Source of the DNA: Vigna angularis
Taxonomy: Eukaryota > Streptophyta > Magnoliopsida > Fabales > Fabaceae
Reading direction: 5' to 3'
NCBI RefSeq assembly: GCF_016808095.1
Contig: NC_068975.1
Location: 36,912,001-36,976,000 of the forward strand
Length of the DNA stretch: 64,000 bases
Position 1 is the first letter of the stretch. Each line of letters begins with the position of its first letter. Position numbers and translations under genes: made by a program. The notes below the pieces were generated by a model. That model was not told the DNA's origin and did not search any database. It saw only the letters and a list, made by a program, of their open reading frames with translations. Positions 54,407 through 64,000 of this stretch are shown one piece after another.

Positions 54407-57400
54407 ATGGCCTATTTTCTCAACCATCGTGCATGGATGTACGACCGTTGTTATAGCGGAAGGAGAGGTTTGAAGGAATCTTTTGTCATCGGAGTTCAAG
54501 AGTTTGTGGAGACGGCTCGACGCAGTCATTATTATGCCATTGATGGAGGGATTCGATGCCCATGCATGAAGTGCGAATGTACAAGGATTTTGAAAGATGA
54601 AGAGATTAAAGTTCACCTATACCAAAAAGGGTTCATGCCTAATTACACGGTTTGGACATTTCATGGTGAAGAAAATCCTTCGACCTCCTATAGAGTTCAA
54701 AATCGGCTTGCATCAGGTTCGAATACTGTTGTACATACATCTGAGATAGATCAATTTGCCTATATGCAAGAGATGGTCAACAATGCTCTTCATCGACATG
54801 ACGAACAAGAAGCAAACGGTAGTCATTCTGAAGAGTCTCCAAATGAAGCCACTCAGAGGTTTTACAAATTACTGACAGAGGCAAATCTACCTGTATTTGA
54901 AGGTTCATCTGAGTCAAAATTGTCAGTGTCCATCAGACTGTTGGCTGGTAAATCTAATTGGAACGTTCCCAATCAAGCAGTGGATCATTATACAAAATTG
55001 ATTTTAGATCTGACACCACCAAACAATTCTATTCCGAAGAATTGTTATCAAGCCAAAAGATGTGTTTCAATGTTGGGATTGGAAGCCAAGAAGATTGATT
55101 GTTGTGTTAATGGATGTATGTTATTCTATGACAATGATAGTGGCAAAAATGATGCTTTGTTGGTTGAATGCAAGTTTTGTGGGTCTCCTCGATATCATAC
55201 GATGCATGCAGGACGGAGGCAGAAAAAAGCAATTCCCTTAAAGACAATGTTCTACTTGCCCATTATTCCAAGATTACAAAGAATGTTCACTTCAATGCAA
55301 ACATCACAACACATGACATGGCATGATGGTAAGAAAACTGCAGGAGTTTTGCGTCATCCTTCTGACGGTGAAGCTTGGAAGCACTTCAATCGTAAACATC
55401 CGTCCTTTTCTAGTGAACCGCGTAACGTCAGACTTGGTCTATGCTCTGATGGATTTACGCCGTACATTCAGGCGTCTGCATCACCTTATTCATGTTGGCC
55501 CGTCATAGTTACCCCATACAATCTGCCACCTGAGATGTGTATGACAAAGCCTTATATGTTTTTAACGTGTATAATACCAGGTCCATCTAATCCCAAATCA
55601 GGGATTGATGTTTATTTGGAGCCTTTGATTGATGATCTGAAAAAGCTATGGAATGGTGTTTGGACGTATGATGTTTCAAGGAAGCAAAATTTCCTTATGA
55701 GGGCAGCTTTGATGTGGACTATTAATGACTTTCCAGCCTATGGCATGTTATCTGGTTGGAGCACCCATGGTCGATTAGCTTGTCCACAATGCATGGAACA
55801 TACAAAGTCATTCCAATTGACTAATGGTCGAAAAAGTTGTTGGTTTGATTGTCATCGGCGGTTCTTGCCCATTGATCACCCCTTTAGAAGAAACAAAAAG
55901 GCATTTCGCAAAGGGCAAGTTGAAACGGATATACCCCCGCCAAAGTTGAGTGGATCACATGTTTGGAGAAGAGTGAAAGACTATCCAAAAGTCACTGAAT
56001 CTGGACACAATAGGATAGAAGGGTTTGGAGAATGGCATAATTGGACTAAAAGAAGCATATTTTGGGATCTTCCCTATTGGAAAGACAACTTGCTAAGACA
56101 TAACCTGGATGTCATGCACATAGAAAAAAATTTCTTTGACAACATCTTCAACACAATTATGAATGTTATTGGTAAGACAAAAGATAATGACAAAGCCAGA
56201 AAAGATTTACCTCTGTATTGTGCACGAAAAGACTTAGAGTTGAAGGCGCAAGGTAACGGTCGATTCTTGAAACCAAAGGCCAGCTACGTCATGTCAAAAG
56301 ATGAGGCAAGAATAGTGTGTGGATGGGTCAAAGAGCTTAGAATGCCAGATGGATATTCTTCTAACTTGTCCAGATGTGCCAATGTTCAAAATGGTACTAT
56401 TCAAGGGTTGAAGAGTCATGATTGTCATGTATTCATGGAGACTTTAATCCCTCTTGCCTTTAGTTGTTTGCCACAGCACGTGATACATCCACTGATAGAA
56501 ATCAGTAACTTCTTTAAAAATCTGTGCTGCACGACACTACAGGAAAACTGCTTAAGAAAGATGGACGAAAATATTCCAATTATCCTCTGCAAATTAGAAA
56601 GAGTATTCCCTCCTGCATTCTTTGATTCAATGGAGCATCTTCCAATCCATCTTTCATATGAAGCTTGGCTTGGGGGACCTGTGCAATACAGGTGGATGTA
56701 TCCCTTTGAAAGGTTTATGGGAGAATCCAAACGTTCTGTTAAAAATAAAGCTAGAGTAGAAGGCTCAATTTGTGCAGCTTACTTGCACAGAGAGACAACT
56801 TATTTTTGTTCACATTATTTCAAAAACTTCTTGTTGTCCCCCACTAATGTCAGAAACGAAATGCAATGGCAAGCTGAACAACGTCAAGGTTCATTATCAG
56901 TTTTTCGACAATTAGGCCGTCATGCCGGGAAAGAATTCACTCATTGGTTAAGTGATGCTGAATTCAACTCTGCTCATGTCCATGTCTTAATCAATTGCAG
57001 TGAAGTTAAACCGTACCTTGAGTATGTTATCATTCAACTCTTACCTTTGCAATGGTTACATTGTTATACACTAATTAATTTCATTTGTACCAGCTCATTT
57101 CTTGTGGCTGAGGAAGTCGTAGAAGGAAATGCTTCTGCTAGAATACACTCAGAGTTTCCCCAATGGTTTAGAAATCAGGTCCATACTTTTTCCTATGTTT
57201 TGAGCAAGGTTAATTTGACGCTTGCTTTAAAAATGAATTTGGTATCTTTGTAGGTTTTTAATCAGGCATTGACTCCAACGGTTCAAGAGTTAAGACATCT
57301 CTCCAATTGGCCAATGAAATGTGTGAAAGAATGGCACACTTACTTCATCAATGGTTACAAATTCCATACACATGAATGGTCTAAAGGAAAGAAAACAATA

Positions 57401-58057
57401 AATTGTGGTGTGTACGTCAAGGGCCTTACAGAGGGTTGTTATGATGATTTCTATGGCATCATTCAAAAAATATATGAGCTAGAGTACAACAGCACTACTT
57501 CTCCAAACAGAGTTGTACTTTTTTATTGTGAATGGTTTGATCCTTCTAGAGCTGGTACTAGAGTGGATCCTAGGTTTAACATTGTCGAACTCCACTTGAG
57601 AAACAAATATAGACCGTTTGATCCTTTCATTCTTCCAACTAATGTCAGACAGGCTTATTACGTGCCATATCCACCATTCCGCAGTATAGACAAGCGTGGT
57701 TGGGCTGTAGCAGTACAAACCAAGCCTAGAGGTCGCATTGACTCAAATGAGGTTGAGGAGGATGTTGCCTACCAACTTGACCAAATGTCACAACCACAAC
57801 AAATTATTGAAGTTGAACCTATAACCGCATTGCGCGACCCTGATGGTGATGGAGATGAATTAGAAGCACCTGCACAAGGTGGTGGTGATGATGATGATGA
57901 TGATGAAGGAGAAGAAGAAGAAGATGATGATGATGATGAAGCAGAAGAAGAAGAAGAAGAAGAAGAAGATGATGATGATGATGAAGATGATGAAGAAGAT
58001 GAAGATGATGATGAAGAAGATGAAGATGAAGATGAAGATCATGATGACGATGATTGA
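54407..58057 (+). CDS. CACTA transposase, TNP2/TnpD type
   Basis: Three exons: 54407-57021, 57094-57178, 57254-58057. Total 3,504 bp, 1167 aa. The N-terminus has the transposase-associated zinc region (HRAWMYDR, then [10 protein letters not shown]). The TNP2 core follows ([64 protein letters not shown]). Then come [20 protein letters not shown], a DUF4218-type region ([20 protein letters not shown]), and a DUF4216-type C-terminal region (exon 3, [10 protein letters not shown]). It ends in an acidic tail of about 60 Asp/Glu residues. TNP2 transposases catalyse excision and insertion of CACTA elements. The ATG at 54407 sits just after a CACAG acceptor-like site and begins right where family similarity begins. 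An upstream in-frame ATG (54314) is possible but adds an unrelated hydrophobic stretch. All introns are GT/AG; no internal stop. Confidence 0.92.
57880..58054 (+). repeat. GAT/GAA trinucleotide repeat encoding the acidic tail
   Basis: Near-continuous GAT and GAA codons encode a run of Asp and Glu at the transposase C-terminus. Slippage-prone, so its length is likely to vary between copies. Confidence 0.9.
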
Positions 58058-58253
58058 ATTTCGACTATCTTAAATATTGTAGCAAATTGAACTATCATTT
58101 CAATAGAGACATGAATGGTTACAATATTTCATTTGTAGTCATCCTTCGTTATTGTCATGCATGTAGTAATTTTAAATTCACTTTAATTTATAGTGATCCT
58201 TTCTTATTCTTTTCTATTGTTTCACTTTATGTGTAAACATTTCAAATGCAGCA

Positions 58254-61234
58254 ATGACAGGACAAGGTTCAGATAAACCTGATAAAGGAAAAGGGGTAGC
58301 CAGGCCTAAAAAAAGGCAACGGAAGGCCCCAAAGTATGTACTTAGGGTGCCTAGTACACTACCTACCCCTACAGTACAATCTCCCTCTACTCCTGCAGTA
58401 CACCCTCCTTCTCCTACCCCTGCAGTACATCCTCCTCCTCCTACCCCTGTTGTACACCCTCCTGCTCCTACCCATGCAGAAGAGCCTCTGCCTCCCCCTG
58501 TGATTATTATTCCCACTCCTCCCCCTATCATTATTACCCCCACTCCTCCCCCTGAGGTTATTACCCCCACTCCTCCCCCTGACCCTACTTCTATAGCTTC
58601 CTCATCTTCTACACCACCTTCAGCTGGTGATGCTGAAGATGTTGACCCGCCTTTCCATGATCGACCATGGATTGAGCCATATGGAAAAGGGTAAATACTT
58701 TAATCCCAGTTTTAACTTTGATTGATGTTTTAAACTTTCTTTACTGAAATGACTTTTATTTATTTATATGAAGGTTTATTCCCTCCAGAGTTGCTTCCCA
58801 GGCCATAACACGTTCAATTAAGCAACAGTATTTGACTCCATGGCCTACTTGGGGAGCCATACCTATAGACGACAGAAAGCCATTCTGGGAGCGTTTTAAG
58901 GTCAAGAACACTTTAAATTAATTATCATTCATATCTTACCATGTCTTAATCAATTTTTGTTTTGTTCATCATTACAGAAGAAGGTGCAGTGGAAAGCTGA
59001 GCATGAAAGTCAAATTCATAGAAATTTTCACATGAAAGCATCTCATCGGCTCTCAGAGATGTTTAGGGATGCCAGGATTGCAGGGGAGCGCCCTGACTGG
59101 ATGGGCGAAATTATTTGGAACTCTTTGCTTGCACATTGGAACACAGTAGAGTTTCGTAAGAAGTCTGCTACAGCCCAGAAGAACAGATCGTCTGAAAGGG
59201 GTGGTGCCTTGCATACTGGTGGGTCGATCACGATTCACGAGCATGCCATTCGTATGGTAATCTCTTCAAGCTGTTTCTGTCCAGATTTTCTTGTCTCTTA
59301 AGCATCGTGCAAGTATGTTTGATGTTGATAAGCATTGCTAAAGGTGTAGCAACTCATATTAATCACTTAATTGCAAAATGAGTGGTTGAGTTCATCATAA
59401 ACTTATTTAAAAATCTGCATAAAAATACTTCTCTGGTTTGACATGTGCAATCTGTTTTGTTCAGATTTTTTTTGCATCTACAACTTTGAACAAATTTATT
59501 TGATGATGATAAACATGATTGCAGTGTTTCCTTGAATTCTAGTGCAATTTTTTTAGTAAAAAGTGCTGCATAATTGGCTACAGCAGGGGTGTTTTGTTGA
59601 ATCTGTCCATTTCAGTGCATTTTACACATTTGTGCAAGTGTATTTTACCATTTGAAACATGTATGCACTGTTCATTTGGTCAAATTTGAGCTCATATGCA
59701 AAATCACTTCCTAAACCATCAATTTTGCCTTATTTTGGAAGTGAAGTAGTGATTTTCTAGTGCAGTGTGATTCTTTGCTGTCTTAGTGTCTAAACATGTT
59801 CAAATTGATGATAAAAGTTGCCCCAACCATCAAATAATGTTTCCAAACGTGTTTATGCAGAATGACCCATTAAACCACCAAATTTTGCCTAAATGTGGAA
59901 GTGAACTTGTGATTTTCTGCTGCATTGTGTCCCTTGACTGTCTTAGTGCTTAAACATTTTCAATTTGATGGTTTAAAGTTGTTAGCACTGTTCATTTGGT
60001 CTTTCTCCAGCCAATGTACCAAATCACCTTTTGAACCATCACTTTTGCCTTAAATTTGCAAGTGCACACCTCATATTGAGAGCTTGACTGTTATGGTTGT
60101 GTTTCATTGCTTATGGAGTCATTTTTGGTGAATTGAAAGTTGTTTTCTATTGTTCATATGGTCAATTTTGAGCCAAACCGAAATATACTTGCTACATCAC
60201 CAAATTTTGGTCACTTTTAGCAAGTGCACAACTGAAATTCTGCAGTAGATTTTTTCTTGCTTGTTTCACTGCTTCTACATGTTCAATATGATGATATAAA
60301 CTTCCTTTAGGTGTCATTTGATCCCTAAAACCACTGCCACTCATTTTTACCACTGAAACCATCATTTTTCTACTCATTTTGCTGCTGCAGTGTACATTTT
60401 AGTTGCTGTTTGGTTTTTAGTCACAGTTAAATTTGGAATTTGGATTGGAAAAAGCTGGGTTTATCTCCTTTGGTTTCCACATTATTGGATTCCATGTTAA
60501 GTCTAAATTATGTTACAGGCACAAGCTCTTGGACGAGCGGTCCATGTTGACGAGGTCTTTGCACAGACCCATGTTCGGAAGGGCACTAATGAATTCGTTG
60601 ATGAAAGGTCTCGCAAGACTCATGTAAGCAAATAGCACTCCTAGTATTAGTAATCCACATGATTATGTTATTGTATCATTCTCTGACATTGCTTTTATTG
60701 TTTGAACAGGAAGATTTTTCTACGAGACTTTCACAGGTTAGATCCGAACATGGGTCAGCTCCTACACCGGATGATACGAGTAATACAGATGACGACATCC
60801 GTAGGACACAGTGCTGGGTCGATGTCGTTGGTGGGAAGAAAAAGGGACGAGTCTACGGTGCAGGACAACTTGCTGCAAACTATACAGCATCGAAAGGAGG
60901 TACACTGAAGCATCAACCTTCTTCTTCCACCTCTTCTGCTGACGAGGCCATCCAGCGCTTGACACAGCTACTGGACCAACGTGACCACGAAAACCGTGCA
61001 TTGAGAGAAGAATACAGTGACTTGAGAGATGAGTTCTCAAGCTTCAAGGCCCTGGTCATGAGAGCGCTGCCTCAAACTTCAGACACTCCTTCCATTGTCC
61101 CTCCGACCCAGCCACGACCCTCCCCGTCACCCGCCGTCCCTCATCAGCCCACACCAGTCCAGCCCACACCAGTCCAGCCATCTACAGATGACCAGGAGGA
61201 TGAACATCTTTCTGAAGACTATGTAGATTTTTAG
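58254..61234 (+). CDS. CACTA second protein, Transposase_24 (Ptta/En/Spm) type
   Basis: Five exons: 58254-58690, 58774-58900, 58978-59256, 60519-60623, 60710-61234. Total 1,473 bp, 490 aa, no in-frame stop. Residues 1-25 are basic (KKRQRKAPK). Residues about 30-125 are a Pro-rich tandem repeat built on PTPAVHPPP. Exons 2-4 carry the Transposase_24 signature (RVASQAITRSIKQQY, TPWPTWGAIP, WKAEHE, FRKKSATAQKNRSS, GGSITIHEHAIRM, ALGRAVHVDEVFAQTHVRKG). The C-terminal part has a predicted coiled coil (RLTQLLDQRDHENRALREEY) and a Pro-rich/acidic end. In En/Spm the equivalent protein binds subterminal repeats and assists the transposase. It follows the transposase gene by 196 bp in the same direction. 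The 1,262-bp intron before exon 4 is unusually long for the element and is filled with internal repeats. Confidence 0.9.
59600..60400. repeat. Diverged ~160-bp repeats inside the intron of the second CACTA gene
   Basis: Units with 'AAACCATCAATTTTGCCTTA', 'TGGAAGTGAA.T.GTGATTTTC', 'CTGTCTTAGTG.TTAAACAT' and 'TGTTCATTTGGTC' recur at about 59700, 59870, 60035 and 60195. Related wording occurs in the element's 5' region (51178-52230). Confidence 0.7.
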
Positions 61235-61497
61235 TTTCATTTTGTTATTGATCATAGTACATTTAAATGTTATTATGATATTGTTAGAATATAATTGATG
61301 TTAGTACATTATGATAATAATGTTATAGTACTTTATGCTTTTCCATCAATGAATATAAAATTTTGGGATGGACAATATATATATGCAGGTCTGTTTGTTT
61401 GTAAATTGAAACTGTTATACAGGTCTGTGTGTTGTGAATATGATATGCAGGTATGTGTGGTAGAACAGCAAAACAATTAAAACAGATATTTCTCTGC

Positions 61498-61832
61498 ACC
61501 GTACCGAAGGCTTTACCGAGGGCTTCTGCCCTTCGGTAATTACCGAAGGCTTCTGCCCTTCGGTAATTACCGAAGGCTTCTGCCCTTCGGTAATTACCGA
61601 AGGCCTTTGCCCTTCGGTAATTACCGAAGGCCTTTGCCCTTCGGTAATTACCGAAGGCCTTTGCCCTTCGGTAATTACCGAAGGGCAGAAGCCCTCGGTA
61701 ATTGTTAGCGACAAGAGATTTACCGAAGGATTTTTGGCCGTCGATAAGCCTTCGGTAAACACCCATTATCGACGGCCTTTGACATTTTCCGAGGGCTTCT
61801 GGCCTTCGGTAATACCCTACTTTTTTGTAGTG
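61498..61832. repeat. 3' terminal and subterminal repeats of the CACTA element
   Basis: At about 61510-61705 a 27-bp unit, each itself an imperfect palindrome (TACCGAAGGCTTCTGCCC followed by TTCGGTAAT), is repeated six to seven times. More dispersed copies run to the CACTACAAAAAA end. Left and right termini share the TTACCGAAGG core. The repeat creates spurious 'NYRRAKAFG' open frames on the minus strand. Confidence 0.93.
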
Positions 61833-61916
61833 CATATATAACATTTAAAATTATAAATTTAAATATAACTTACTGTAAATAAAATAAACAAATAAAATAA
61901 AAACAAAATAAACAAA

Positions 61917-62100
61917 TAAAATAAAAACGAAACTTAAAAGGAAACTGTTTCTGGACGGATGACATCCTTCAACGGATGTCAACATCCGTTGAAGGCAAAA
62001 CGGATGTCGACATCCGTTTCGCCTTCAACGGATGTTGACATCCGTTGAAGGATGTCATCCGTCCAGAAACAGTTTGCTTTTAAGTTTCGGTTTTATTTTA
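61917..62100. repeat. 184-bp near-perfect palindrome at the right end of the Mutator-like element
   Basis: Centred between 62008 and 62009, on CGGATGTCGACATCCG. Base pairing extends about 92 bp on each side with only a few mismatches (for example 61941/62076 and 61927/62090). It carries seven or eight copies of CGGATGT or its complement, and ends just inside the AT-rich tracts next to the CACTA insertion. Equivalent motifs lie at 43432-43541 and in the 85-1334 element. Confidence 0.92.
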
Positions 62101-62441
62101 AGCAAATATTACAGGCTTTGGATATTAAAAAGATTATTGGAAGTATGAGAAACGTTTAGGGTTTGGGATTATAGGAAGGATTATGACTACGTACCTGGAG
62201 AGGAACCACAATAACAACACTACACCATAAACGCACTGCACCACGTACTGTACCGAGAACAAGAGAAAGATTGCTTGATAATTTTTTTCACGATCACCAA
62301 GCTTTGCAGAAAAATATTTTACTCATACAAGGAACTACGTGTTATAAATGAATAAAATTAAAAGACAATAATTTTTAAAATAAAATGTTACTGAGGGGCA
62401 AAATAGTAAAGGAAAGGTAGAGGAAGGGGCAAAAAAGTAAA

Positions 62442-62487
62442 GGGGAGGTGGAGGAAGAGATGCGTGGGGGTGGAGGGAGCAACTCCC
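62442..62487 (-). repeat. Right terminal inverted repeat of the Mutator-like element
   Basis: Read in reverse it begins GGGAGTTGCTCCCTCCACCC and pairs with 42994-43039. Flanked by the duplicated CATAAATTA at 62488-62496. Confidence 0.92.
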
Positions 62488-62496
62488 CATAAATTA

Positions 62497-63540
62497 TTGG
62501 GCCACGGGCCACGACGAAGAAGCTAGGCCCAGTCCAAGTTGAAGCACTCGTGAGTAGCCTTGTGAGAGGCCAGTGCTGTTGTTGCATTGATTTCTATTTA
62601 AGTATTGTTTGGGTTATGAGTTTGTGGTTAGTTGTTTATTATATTTATCGCCGTTAAAATGGGTTAGAATCTGTGGATTAATTTCGTTTTTTGATACGGA
62701 TTAATTTTTAATTTGGTATACTTAAAACTCGGCTTACTCAGATTGAATTTGTGGTGAACTGACTCACAATCCATCTAATTTAATTTAATTATTTATTAAT
62801 TTATGTTTCAATATTATTAGTTAATACTTTTTTATTGTGTTGTAGATTAGGAGAAAAAAATGTGTTTTAAAGAGAGAAAAATATTATGGATTCATCTATT
62901 CAAGATTCTAATATTATAATTGGATAAGTGACACAAAAATGATCAAGTTTAGAAATTTATTTGTTTGCTTTTTGTGTTTGGTTTTAGATTACATTTGGAT
63001 TATTTGATACTTTTTTTTTATTTTGATTAAGTGAGTCAGTAAACTAATCCGTTTAACTGACCAACCCGTGATGGATCGGATTACTCGTTTTGACGACACT
63101 AAGTGACAATTCAAATTTTGTTCAACCATATGATTATGGTTCGTTCTAATTGTCCTTTATAAGTAAGCAAATATTTGACCGTTACAATAATAAATACATA
63201 TTAAATGTTATCCTCTGTCTTTTTATCTTTTATAAATTTTGGAATAAATAATTGTTTAATTATAGTCTATTTGATAATAATCATATTTTATCGTGAGTGA
63301 ATGAATATTAAATCTAATTATCCTAACTTAGAATGACATTTTGTAACTATTATTGTACGTGTCTGACCATTCCATCTTGACTGAATGGTCATAAGATAGC
63401 AGTATGAATGAACATTTGCTTGAAATAAAAGAAGTTGATATTTTTAACGTGATACCAAGTCATCCAACATGAATCTAAGCACAAACATGAAATGTTGCTG
63501 TGGTAAAAGCAAGAAAAATTTGGAACATTAGTGCATGGCT
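62497..63540. other. Spacer between the transposon and the HMA gene
   Basis: No gene seen. About 62660-63090 has 'aaaactcggcttactcagattgaa', 'gaactgactcacaatcca' and 'gtgagtcagtaaactaatcc' wording like the stretches near 3410-4020 and 27190-27370. This suggests one old dispersed repeat family with unclear ends. Confidence 0.5.
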
Positions 63541-64000
63541 CTAACAATTCCAGAACTCAGCCCTCTTGACCTTAGAAATGCTCTGAAGAACTCCCACCGG
63601 AGAAACGTATCCCATCACTGTCACCCTCTTCGACTCCACGTCTACACTGAATGATGTGACTCCTGACATTGCATTGTATATGTTCAAAACACAACCTTAC
63701 TTTACTTACTACACCATTTCTACCTACATATAAATTTTATCAATTTCAGATTATCAAAATATATATGCAATGAACCTTCCATCTTAGACAGATGCTTTTT
63801 CACTTTACCAGCGCATCCTTCACAGTGAATAGATACCTTCATCACAACCACCTGAAAATAAACACATACATAACATAACCCCTTCAAAATTAGAGAGTAA
63901 AATGCAAAGATAAGAGAAAAAAAAAGTGATTTGATGAATGAAAGGGAAAAGCACATGCAAACACTGTATAGCTGTATTATAAAATTGCAGTATTGACGCT
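63541..64000 (-). CDS. HMA-domain metal-binding protein, 3' part (5' end outside the window)
   Basis: Two exons are visible: 63776-63851 and 63541-63662, with good borders (CAG|GTGGTT, GGAAG|GTTC, CAG|GAGTC) and a shared frame. They encode VVVMKVSIHCEGCAGKVKKH, then a segment with DVESKRVTVMGYVSP, ending VKRAEFWNC and stop. This is a heavy-metal-associated fold with the metal-binding CxxC in HCEGCAGK. The KVxxAxFW ending resembles the NaKR/HIPP group of small plant metallochaperone-like proteins, some involved in phloem ion transport. The first exon(s) lie beyond position 64000, so length and targeting cannot be judged. The HMA assignment is strong; the NaKR label is tentative. Confidence 0.85.

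Larger units (their letters stand above)
49488..61832 (+). mobile_element. Complete CACTA (En/Spm-type) transposon nested in the Mutator-like element
   Basis: Left end CACTACAAGAAATTGG; right end in reverse CACTACAAAAAAGTAG. Both continue into TTACCGAAGG motifs. The 3-bp duplication CAT at 49485-49487 and 61833-61835 is exactly what CACTA insertion leaves. Length 12,345 bp. It encodes a TNP2-type transposase (54407-58057) and a Transposase_24-type second protein (58254-61234), both apparently intact. The long 5' portion (49.7-54.4 kb) holds a leader, repeats and captured host-gene fragments. It sits 227 bp upstream of the Mutator-like transposase ATG. Confidence 0.95.
42985..62496. mobile_element. 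Mutator-like transposon (42994-62487), interrupted by a CACTA element
   Basis: A perfect 9-bp duplication, CATAAATTA, lies at 42985-42993 and 62488-62496. Just inside are terminal inverted repeats of about 46 bp, GGGTGTTGCTCCCTCC on the left and GGGAGTTGCTCCCTCC on the right read in reverse. The element spans 19,494 bp as it stands and about 7,146 bp once the nested CACTA insertion and its duplicated CAT are subtracted. It holds two convergent genes, a plant-mobile-domain protein (plus strand, 44065-46063) and the transposase (minus strand, 46405-49260). Clusters of ACGGATGT/ACATCCGT palindromes lie inside each end. Matching ends, the exact duplication and uninterrupted genes suggest recent activity. 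Confidence 0.93.

Noticed and set aside
57860..58073. Minus-strand Phe/Ile frame and plus-strand Met/Lys frame
   Set aside because: They are shadow frames of the GAT/GAA repeat that encodes the acidic tail of the transposase.
61510..61705. Regular short repeats resembling a CRISPR array
   Set aside because: There are no unique spacers, the units abut, the DNA is plant nuclear, and the array sits at a CACTA terminus.
61323..61844. Minus-strand frames with repeated NYRRAKAFG or ITEGQRPSV units
   Set aside because: They are translations of the 27-bp CACTA subterminal repeat, with no start context or similarity to a protein family.

Overview
This window is AT-rich plant nuclear DNA. It holds intron-containing genes of plant-only families (SULTR sulfate transporters, a plastid J-domain protein family, an HMA metal-binding protein), long AT-rich spacers, AT microsatellites and plant DNA transposons (Mutator-like, CACTA, MITEs). 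The gene set and repeats look like a legume, perhaps Vigna or Phaseolus. That assignment is inference from general resemblance, not from a search.

Layout. (1) 85-1334 is a non-autonomous Mutator-like element with a perfect 9-bp target-site duplication, followed by a probable second relic (1418-1999). (2) 5970-6488 and 18682-19179 are two intronless paralogues of a DnaJ20-like plastid J-protein, separated by 12 kb of spacer with relic LTR-like repeats, a 4 x 186-bp tandem array and a 450-bp fold-back MITE. (3) 20053-23769 and 30652-33785, both on the minus strand, are two 13-exon SULTR1-type sulfate transporter genes in tandem. The distal copy is open throughout (657 aa). The proximal copy lacks one base in exon 2 and is frameshifted. 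(4) 34.5-43.0 kb is gene-poor. (5) 42994-62487 is one large transposon complex. (6) 63541 to the end is the 3' part of an HMA metal-binding protein gene on the minus strand.

The transposon complex is the most striking part. A Mutator-like element (46-bp terminal inverted repeats, 9-bp duplication CATAAATTA) carries two convergent, apparently intact genes: a plant-mobile-domain protein (587 aa) and a transposase (875 aa) with FAR1-type zinc, MULE DDE, SWIM-like and C-terminal OTU cysteine-protease domains. A complete 12,345-bp CACTA element (3-bp duplication CAT) has inserted 227 bp upstream of the transposase start codon. The CACTA element carries an intact TNP2-type transposase (1167 aa, acidic tail), an intact Transposase_24-type second gene (490 aa), arrays of TTACCGAAGG/CCTTCGGTAA subterminal motifs, and captured fragments of a class III peroxidase and an expansin-like gene. 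Without the CACTA insert the Mutator-like element would be about 7.1 kb. The 85-1334 element shares its ends and its ACGGATGT-type palindromes, so it is probably a non-autonomous relative that the same transposase could have mobilised.

Exon boundaries were worked out by hand from GT/AG sites, reading-frame continuity and, for the SULTR pair, comparison of the two copies. All five multi-exon models that lie complete in the window were checked for length: four sum to whole numbers of codons, and the proximal SULTR copy is exactly one base short.
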